Source of the DNA: Apiotrichum sp. Y4204
Taxonomy: Eukaryota; Basidiomycota; Tremellomycetes; Trichosporonales; Trichosporonaceae
Direction: 5' to 3'
DNA: 64,000 bases
NCBI GenBank assembly: GCA_025531455.1
Contig: JAMYHL010000014.1
Coordinates: 657,606-721,605, forward strand
Shown here one piece after another: positions 56,380-64,000 of the stretch (position 1 is its first letter; each line of letters opens with the position of its first letter). The notes under the pieces were generated by a model that was not told where the DNA came from, ran no database searches, and worked only from the letters and a program-made list of their open reading frames with translations. The position numbers and the translations under genes were made by a program.

Positions 56380-57657
56380 GTTGCTAGCCGCCAAAATCAC
56401 GACGAGAAATTCAACAAGAGAGTCAGAAGCCGCGTCGAGATCCTTTCTTGGCGTAAGTGATCAGTGATTCAACTCGCTCTTCACCAAATATGAAGAACCA
56501 GTGGAGTGCGAGGGTATGGTGGATGTGTGGGGGGATACACCCCTTTTTTATTCTTTTTTTGGGGGCTTCCGACCACGAGTGCAGTGCTCTAGGTCCACTA
56601 AAGTGATGCATGTCGATGTGTGTTGGCAGCAGGTTCGTTGCGACTAACTGTCGGCATGGACATGAGTAGGCTGTGCGCTAGTACCCCAGTGCGCACGCTG
56701 GGTCGAAATTGGTACACAGATCCACAGACCACCGAGGACAATCATCCGCAGCGGACAGCCTGACACTCATTCTCTTGACGATTGGGGATCGACAGGAGCG
56801 AATGCAGCCAGCTCCCGACCTCCCGAGCTCTCTATCAACGCTCCATGTGCTGGCGAATCAATCATCCGAGGGATGACGAGAGCAACCCTTACCGACTCAT
56901 AATCGTACACCAGCTCTACAATCTCGCGTCTGCGCAGATCCGAGTCGAGGTCCTTCTTCTCGAGACGCATCCTCTAGCGCTACATGCCACACGCTACCGC
57001 CCCCCCCCCCCCTCGTTCCGCACCCTATACATGCCAGTGGGACCCGATGCCAAACCCCGATCCACCATGCGCTTAGGTCCCCTATCCTTGATCATGCGCC
57101 CTCTCTTGACGGGCGCGAAGGTCGGCGCCGCCTCCCATGGGCGGTCACACCTCGTCCTCCGCTCTGCGTGTGTGCTCTCGTGCTCTTGACAGATTACTTG
57201 ACAGATCAGAATTAGCGTGCCGGGACATGGTCTGGGGGCCCAGTGAGCCAGTGGTTCAGTAGATAGTGGCCATACATGCATACGCCATGTCGGACTGATA
57301 AGTGATAGAATGACGGCATGTCTAGTTGGACGGATACGCGGCTACCGAGCTCACCGGGGATAGCCGGTGCTCTGACGTCTTCTGTCCAGTCAACACAGGG
57401 TCGCTTATTTGCCCAAACTGCCCAAATCGACTAGATTACACGATTAAGGAGCATGTTCCGACTGGTTCTAACCCGTTCCAACTTGCTCTTACTGGTCAGA
57501 GAAACAGCCACCACCATCATCGATATCGATCATAGCATCATCTGCATAGCATTTGCTGTCCGCCATCTCTGTGCCCACGCACGCATGCATCACTGCTTCT
57601 AATCTAAGCTGGCTGTCCTTCTTCTGACTGTTAGACTTGAATGCTTGAAAACCGATG
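56380..57657. other. Intergenic region downstream of DHH1
   Basis: DHH1 3' region, then no recognisable gene. A poly-C run of 14 at 56999-57012. ORF 56782-57189 shows no features of a real protein. Confidence 0.45.
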
Positions 57658-58903
57658 GTAGACTGGTTGTTCTACCTCTATCTCTCTCTCTCTGCCGAAT
57701 CATCAACCATTGGGCCCGCTTTTCGCGCTTTTGCTTATCATCCTCCCATTCTGCCCCGGGGCGCGTCATTTTGATTCGATTCCAATTCAATTTCAGTCCA
57801 TTTCATTCAATCCTATTATCACGTTATCACAATCCTTATTAGATCCCCCCCAGCGGGCAGCGCCTCACCGGAGAGCTGAGAGTCTAGTCCCTAGCGCTCT
57901 GACCCGCTTGTACAATAACCCTTTGTGTGTGCTCTGCTGTGCCACTCTCCGATATCTGGAGTCTCCTTGGCCAGTCACTGTCCGCCACTTGGTGCCACTC
58001 TGCCACAAAAGTGCTGACGGGGGGTAGGGAACACCACCAGCCAGTGTTGTGCTACGCTGTACGTGTTCAAAGGAAAGAACTGTGCATCTCGGAGTGGCAA
58101 ACCTGTCGCGCGTCTTACCGTAGAAACAACGCATTCAATCCACAACTTATACATACTATCAACAGCATCACTCCTCGTCACGACCACTACGTAGACGACC
58201 CGCACTCGCACCACTTTTCATCACATCCACATCGCTCTCGTTGATTCCAAAACGCCAAAGCCCTCCCCCCCAATCAAACCCTTAACCAGCCCAGCCAGCC
58301 CAGAAAAAGCCACCCTTTTTCGCCAGCCTTCCGTGTCCTCTCTCTCCCTCGCTCGCTCTTGCTTCTTGTCAAAGCCCGCACACGCGTAGGGCCCCGCCTC
58401 CAACTTGCTGTTCTCCGCAACTCCAGCACTTTCAAGTGCCGTCGCACCCGTCGTGTACCTCCCTGTGACAGGCGTGCTATCCGGTCGCCCAGCCTATTCC
58501 AGTCGCTTCGTTGGACAATTCGGCCATTCGACTCCCCTGGTTGTGTATTAGCCACAACTCCATTCCTCCGTCACCCATCGCCCCCTCGCCCATCGCCCAG
58601 CCCAGCCCCGCCTCGCCCCGCACACCTCCCCGCGCGAGGCCTCGCTCTCCCCTCGAGCCTCCCCTTCACCCCCATCTCGCCTTGGACAATCGACACAATC
58701 GCACGACGACGCCACGGGGCTAGCTGCGCCCATTCTGCCGCGTTATACCTCACCGACTCGCCGACACCGGGCACCGACACTTGCATCCCTTCTTGCCTCC
58801 TTGGGTCTCGCAGCATCGCCCAGAATCGGACTTTGCGGCTTTGTGATTGTCATTTTCACGGATACCACTATCAACGCATAGCACCTCCTCCTAGTGCCTC
58901 GCC
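57658..58903 (+). promoter_or_regulatory. 1.2-kb ATG-free sequence upstream of CCCH zinc-finger gene
   Basis: 1246 nt without any ATG in any frame end at the start codon 58904. C/T-rich, especially 58,240-58,720. TCTC repeats at 57,678-57,695. Confidence 0.55.
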
Positions 58904-61043
58904 ATGAGCTCTCCGACAGCAACGACCACGCCGCAGCCGACCATCGCGCAGGTCGCGGCCGCCGCGGCTGCCAAGCCCATCCCGCGCTCGCGCCCCACGC
59001 CCATCGCGATGGCTGGCTCGCCGGCCGGGCGCGCGCACGCGTCCCCCGGCGCCGCCTCGTCGTTCCGCCGCGGAGGCCGCTCGGTCGGCATCGACCAGAA
59101 CGGGATGAGCTTTGGCGCCGACGACACGAACTGGCGCTCGCGCGGCTCCGAGGCCGGGTCCATCCCCGGCTCGGTCCCCAAGAATGGACGCGGGCCAGAA
59201 CGTACCGTCGGCGGCTTCGAAAAGCGCGAAGTTCGTGCAGGCAGCAACACCACGTCCGCGCTCTCCGTCTCCAAGGACAAGGGCGACAAGGGTGAGTGCA
59301 TCGCACCGCGCGTGTTCTGCGATAAGACCACTCCTGACAGTCACAGCGTCTGCCCTCAGCCACGTCCCGTGCCGCTTCTTCAAGGCTGGCGCGTGCACTG
59401 CCGGCTCGAGCTGCCCCTTCTCGCACGACGGTGAGTGACCGACAAAGGCCCAGTGAGCTGGTGCCTCGGGCGGAGGCCTCCTCTGCTTTGGAGGGCCACA
59501 CCGCCATCCCTCCCCGCAAGGAAACAACATGCTGATCCCACAGTTGGTGGCAAGCGGGAAGTCTGCCAATGGTTCCTCAAGGGTGACTGCAAGTTTGGTC
59601 ACAAGTGTACGTGACGCCGTTACCTCTGCGGTCATCGCTGTTGTGTGTACGTTTGCTGACGCGTCTACAGGTGCACTGGCACACGTCCGTCCTGGTGAGC
59701 CCATGTCCATGGACCGGCGCAACAAGAAGGAGCAGCAGCGCGAAGCCAGAGAACGCACCAATCAGGACGGTGAACTCGGCACCTCGCCCGTCGCCTCGCT
59801 CGGCGGCGCCAAGGCGTCTCCCATCCCCACGGCGTCCATCTCGCATCCCGTGCCCATCAAGTCGGCGATTTCGGCCTCGCTCCAGTCGGGCTCGCTCCAC
59901 TCGCCCAGCCGCTTTGCTTCATCGCCGCTGCGCGAACCGTACGGCCCCCCTGCGGCAGTTGTCGCGGGCTCGCCGTCGGCGGGCTTCAATCACGGCACTG
60001 GTCGCTCGCTGAGCGGTGCAGCCGGCTTTGCGTCGTCGCCTAGCCGCCCTTCGCCCCTGTCCTCGTCGTTCAACGCTCGCGCAACCGCGGTCGGGCCCAC
60101 GTCTCTGAAAAGCGGCTCGGTCGTGGCCCACTCGCCTCTCCGCCCCCCTTCATCGTCCGCGCTCTTCTCCAGCTCGTTCTCGCACACCTCTGTCTCTGTC
60201 GACAAGTCTGGTGGACAGCTCTCTGCGTCGTTCGCTGGCGGCGCACGAAACATCTGGGCGCGTTCCGAAACGCCCGACGAGCCCCTCAGCCCTGCCCGCC
60301 GCCCCATCAACGCACTGCCCGCACACGTTACCGGTGGCGATGTCTTTGACGAACACGATGATCACGGAGAAGATCTCCTTCCCTCGAGCCTCTCCGACCT
60401 CCTCACCCCGACTGAGCGCGCGCGCCGCATGTCCCGCACTGACAGCCGCGAGGGGTATGCTGGCTCTCCTTCCCGTCCTGGCTTTATCAACCCGAACCAG
60501 TATGTCGGTGCCGAGCGCCTCGCCCAGTCGGCTGGTGCGGCCATGCCAGGCAACTTCCTGGAAGCGCTGTGGAGCAAGGACGGCGGCGATGCCCGCAAAG
60601 AACCCGGAGCCAAGCCGGCTGCTGTTGCCGGCTCGCCCGGCGCTACCAGCGGTGCCGCCGACATCTCGTTCAGCCCGGCGCAGCCGCAGCCCTCGCTCCG
60701 CCAGAGCCTTCTCTCGCAGCAGCGCACGCCCTCGTCGCCCAATGTCAACATCCGCCAGAGCCAGGGCCCCGCTATCGACGCACCATACCTCATGCGCGAC
60801 CGCACCGATCCCTCGTCACCCACTGCTCGTGCTCTGCAGGAACACGCACCCGGCCAGTCGCTTCCTGGTGGTATAGCCGCTGCCCTGTCGCGCATGCACA
60901 TGGGGCAGGTCCCGCGCGCCTCTTCGGGTCTCGGCAGCGAACACGGTGTCGCCACGCCGCCCGGTCTCCCGACTGTGCGCCGCGAGGACATTGACGCGCA
61001 CGACGAGGAAGCCCTCTTCCACATGGACGCCATGGACAGCTAG
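58904..61043 (+). CDS. Tandem CCCH zinc-finger RNA-binding protein
   Basis: Exons 58904-59291, 59347-59430, 59544-59606, 59671-61043; 635 residues. Two CCCH fingers with C-x7-C-x5-C-x3-H spacing are split over exons 2-4: CRFFKAGACTAGSSCPFSH and CQWFLKGDCKFGHKCALAH, about residues 136-180. The N-terminal ~130 residues are Ala/Pro/Ser-rich. After the fingers comes a basic stretch (MDRRNKKEQQREARERT) and about 430 disordered Ser/Pro-rich residues with repeated S-P sites, e.g. the short block NIWARSETPDEPLSPARR, suggesting heavy phosphorylation. The finger pair resembles yeast Lee1 and related fungal mRNA-binding regulators; the specific orthologue is not certain. Mode of action is probably mRNA binding, inferred only from the fingers. 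Confidence 0.85.
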
Positions 61044-61674
61044 ACGCTGCGGCCGCTAAGACCGCAGGGCGATGGCAGCGGCGGACGTGTCGAGGTGGGC
61101 GGAAGGAGAAGGTCGGAAGCAGCACGCGTAGGGACAGAAGAAGCAAAAAAAGGAAAACCAGCAAAAAGGACGCAGCTCATGTCGTTTTACGAACAACGAT
61201 GTCGCTATACCCGTCTACCCGGTGTTCGCGGCCATTCGCGGGTGTCATAAGCCCATACACCCCCGAATGGACACGCGACGAGTGGCGAGTGCGGAGCACC
61301 ATACGATGGTGTGGTGGGTCCAGCACCGCACGGCCGAGGGACCAGCAAAAAAAGTACTCTTACGCACAATTAAACGAGATAGAAATCATACATCTAACAC
61401 TAAACACGTTGTGATGCATCTGAAGAGTATCAGTGTCTTTGGGCTTTGGTCCTTGGATGTTTGTCGGAGGAGCGCAGGCGTGGGCTGTGGGAAGTGAGAC
61501 GTGAGATGTGTGATGAGTGACTTGAGACATGAGACGAGATGCTATGAGCGGGTGCAGCTTGAACCTCGTGTGGTGGAGAAGGAACTCTCAGAGGCAAGTT
61601 CTCGGTTGTACTATAGCAACAGCTGCATCCCCCCAAACAAGGTACGACTTCCGGCGCGGTATTCCCCCCTATGC
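61044..61674. other. Intergenic region between convergent genes
   Basis: 3' ends of the CCCH gene and the UPF0132-like gene. TGAGACGTGAGATGTG-like short repeats at 61,495-61,545. No gene recognised. Confidence 0.45.
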
Positions 61675-62461
61675 CTACTCCTCGTTCACCCACCGCTCGG
61701 CGCGCTCGCCAATGACCGGGAGCCAGAAGCGCCCAAGCCCCTCCTGTGCGTCCTGGTACGCGCGGTACGCGGCGTACAGCGTCGTGCCGATGCCCGCGAG
61801 GAGGATGAGCGTGCGCAGCCAGCCCCACAGCGGGATGACGAGGTTGGTGAGCAGGATGAAGAGCACGATTGGGGTCGTGAGCAGTGCGGACTGGTAGGCT
61901 GCGTGTGAGTGAGCAGTGGAGATCGCGGCTGTAGGGGACCGGTGCTTTCAGCTGGCCTGCTTCGCACTCACCATGGAACCGGACGTAGTCGTTCTGCGTC
62001 TCGAGGATGAGGAACAGCAGCGCTTTCGTCAGCTACCCATACGGATATCTCGCTATTTCTCATTCTCACCAGTAATCGGTCCGCCGAGGTACGCCGCCGC
62101 GGCCATGACGTCGATGCGCCAGCCAAACCTGCTCTCCCAGGCATTCACGCGTTCTTCGGGATATCCGCTGTTGGCGGAAGACGGGCCCGCGCCGCCGCCG
62201 TACCCCCCCGAGGTGCCGGGGTAGAGCGCCGCTTCGGGGTCGTTTCCAAACGCCTGCGCCGCCGCCGTCGGGTCCGCGACCCCCGCTCCGGCCTGGTACC
62301 CGCCCGCATAGCCGCCGCCATCCCGCGAAAACCACGGCTTCCCCTTGCCCTTGCCCTTCCCCTTGCCGTTGCCCTTTGCCGGCTCGGGGTCCGCGTCGGG
62401 CGGCGGCTGGTCTGCTGTCAGTGAGAGTGAGAGTCGAGGGCGTACATGGCGAAAAGTTCAT
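61675..62461 (-). CDS. UPF0132/Tic20-like small membrane protein
   Basis: Exons 62446-62461, 62070-62411, 61972-62022, 61675-61898; 210 residues. The first ~105 residues are disordered: GKGKGKGKGK, then Gly/Ala/Tyr-rich. The membrane part begins RIDVMAAAAYLGGPI, continues ALLFLILETQNDYVRFHAYQ, TPIVLFILLTNLVIPLWGW and LILLAGIGTTLYAAYRAYQ, ending WLPVIGERAERWV. The block ILE..NDYVRFHA.QS is the hallmark of UPF0132 proteins (three or four helices, unknown function, in bacteria and fungi). Start chosen so that a 34-nt intron (GTACGC...CTGACAGCAG) links a 16-nt first exon; an alternative ATG near 62594 with a longer intron is possible. Divergent from the verprolin gene (649 bp apart). Confidence 0.78.
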
Positions 62462-63109
62462 GGTGGAGTGCGCGGTGTCTGGTATCGGGTTTCTCAGGGG
62501 TATGTGGATAAGACCTGTTTGGAGCTTTGGGATTGCGAGGTGGGTGGATAGGAGATGGCAACAAGAGGTTGAGGTTGTCGGTTCATGTCACTCACTCATG
62601 GCAACGACGCCTGCCTTCCGTTTATCCCACATCCCGCACCAAAGCCCTCCCCGCGGCCCGCGGCCGCCCCGAAACGACGTCAGCGTTCTGACCCCCCCCT
62701 CTCATTAGGATGTGATTATTGTGGAATTAGTCGGTCGATTAGCCTAGAGCGAATGGGGTACTAATTAGCATTAGTACTGTGACTCCCTTACGTAAATCTG
62801 ACATGTGTGGTGCTGTTGTCGCGCCCAATGTGCGCATCGATCGCCCCCCCTCGATTGCTGCTGCTGCTGTGCTGGGCTGCAAAGTGGCTGCGGTGGTGCA
62901 GCTGTGCTCTTTCTTTTCTCTTCTTCTATCCATCCATCCCCCCACATTCTATTAAACAACACTCACCCTCCCTATCCCCCATCTTAAACAAAACTCTACC
63001 ATCCACGGTTCCTGACATCACCCTTTGGAACCAACGCTCCGGCTTCTATCCATCCACATTCCCTACCTGACGGCCTGGCAGTGCGCACGCACACAACCAC
63101 CCGTCCATC
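62462..63109. other. Intergenic region, divergent promoters
   Basis: Between UPF0132-like and verprolin genes. CT- and CCATC-rich sequence from about 62,920 to 63,070 is the likely verprolin leader. No gene recognised. Confidence 0.45.
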
Positions 63110-64000
63110 ATGAACGCCGCGCTCATGGCACAGATCCAGGGTGAGTCTTGCTATACACTGCACCACTAACAGCCAGCGGGGAAGGGCCTGAAGAAGACGG
63201 AGACGAATGATCGCTCGGGACCGGCCGTTGGTGGCGGCGGCGGAGGTGGTGGTGGTGGTGGCGGCGGCGGCGGTGGGCGGATTCCCTCTGGCGGCGCTCG
63301 CGGCCCCTCGGCCTCGAACCCCGTGAGCGGCGCCGACGGCCCCGCACAGCAGCTCGCAGGCCTGTTTGCCGGCGGGATGCCGACACTGAAGAAGACTGGC
63401 GGTCCCGGATCCCNGCCCGGTCTCGCCAAACCCCCTCCCATCCCAGGAGGACGCGGACCTCCAAAGCCGAGCGGCGCTCCGCCCCCGCCACCCGGTGGCT
63501 CATCTGCCCCGTCGCGTGCTCCGCCTCGCCCCCCTCCCATTCCCAGCGCGCCCAGCCGGGGCGTCCCGGCTCCACCTGTGCCGCCATCACACTCGGCGCC
63601 GGGCCGTGCACCACCCGCGCCGCCAGCCCCACCGGCCCTGTCGCGTGCTGCGCCGTCGAAGCCCCCGCCTCCCCCTCCTAGCGCACCGAGCCGGAGTGTG
63701 CCTGCTCCCCCTGGCCGTGCACCCCCCGCGCCTCCCCCACCCCCTGGGACTGCCTCGCCGAGTCGTGTGCCGCCAGCCCCTCCGGCTCCCCCGTCAGCTT
63801 CGTCGCCCGCCCGCGCACCTCCTGCTCCGCCTCGTCCTCCCCCAATTGCTCCCCGCGCACCCCCTCCTCCTCCGGCTCCTCCATCGGTGCCGGCCCGTGC
63901 GCCTCCTGCACCTCCCCGCCCAACTCCGGCTGCTCCCTCGCCACCCCCGGCACCGCCGCGCTTTGGAGGGCCGCCCTCGCCTCCATCGCCCCCCGCTCGC
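63110..64000 (+). CDS. VRP1: Verprolin/WASP-interacting protein, 3' end outside window
   Basis: Exons 63110-63140 and 63177->64000; about 285 residues visible. It begins with a WH2 actin-monomer-binding motif, MNAALMAQIQAGKGLKKTETN, split by a 36-nt intron after IQ. A run of about 15 Gly encoded by GGT/GGC follows, then a second WH2-like block, LAGLFAGGMPTLKKTGG, then long proline-rich repeats (PPPPPG, APPAPPRPPP, APSR) that would bind SH3 domains and profilin. This is the plan of fungal Vrp1, which bridges WASP (Las17/Bee1) and actin at endocytic patches. The C-terminal WASP-binding domain must lie beyond the window. One base, 63414, is N, so one codon (CNG) is unresolved. Confidence 0.9.

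Noticed and set aside
56782..57189. 135-codon ORF downstream of DHH1
   Set aside because: Atypical composition, includes the poly-C run, no motif and no exon signals.

Overview
The window is nuclear DNA of a GC-rich basidiomycete yeast, most likely a tremellomycete and perhaps Trichosporonales (inference; no marker here fixes the genus). Genes carry many short introns, mostly 31-80 nt, with GTGAGT/GTAAGT-type donors and a CTGAC/CTAAC branch site just before a CAG or TAG acceptor. Proteins are fungal: SPX-phosphate permease, Gre2-like reductase, Dhh1, class II myosin, verprolin. Exon coordinates below were assembled by hand from splice signals and reading-phase continuity. All predicted coding sequences close in frame, but none has been tested against RNA data.

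Layout. 1-607: end of a kinetochore Spc7/KNL1-like gene. 0.9-2.2 kb: two intronless tiny secreted cysteine-rich proteins. 2.35-4.7 kb: an intron-containing tRNA-Ala, then a DUF1769 gene with an antisense tRNA-Arg in its second intron. 5.0-10.5 kb, minus strand: an SLC41/MgtE magnesium transporter and a 971-residue unknown protein with acidic Leu-Asp repeats. 12.1-15.2 kb, plus strand: a CNNM/Mam3-type transporter followed 14 bp later by ATG10. 15.3-21.0 kb, minus strand: an SPX low-affinity phosphate transporter and a Gre2-like reductase. 22.1-23.0 kb: FKBP12 with a possible mitochondrial leader. After about 3 kb with no recognisable gene come E1 of 2-oxoglutarate dehydrogenase (26.7-29.8 kb), a full-size ABCA-type ABC transporter (30.6-35.9 kb) and an intron-containing tRNA-Lys.

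36.3-40.7 kb: an unknown 441-residue probable nuclear protein, proteasomal ATPase Rpt5 and a small Kre9/Knh1-like domain protein. 42.2-47.1 kb: a zinc alcohol dehydrogenase, a zinc-ribbon protein and a small mitochondrial membrane protein. 47.3-53.1 kb: class II myosin heavy chain. 54.6-56.4 kb: DEAD-box helicase Dhh1. 58.9-61.0 kb: a CCCH zinc-finger protein. 61.7-62.5 kb: a UPF0132-like membrane protein. 63.1 kb to the end: a verprolin/WIP gene that leaves the window.

Most genes are single housekeeping genes. Mg2+ and phosphate transport genes sit within 14 kb (SLC41, CNNM, Pho91-like), and two actomyosin genes (myosin II, verprolin) lie in the last 17 kb. I see no defence island, secondary-metabolite cluster, transposon or CRISPR array. 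The most unusual signals are long 5' leaders that contain no ATG at all (600-1,246 nt), a tRNA gene nested antisense in an intron, the tandem pair of tiny cysteine-rich secreted proteins, and several splice oddities that decide protein ends.
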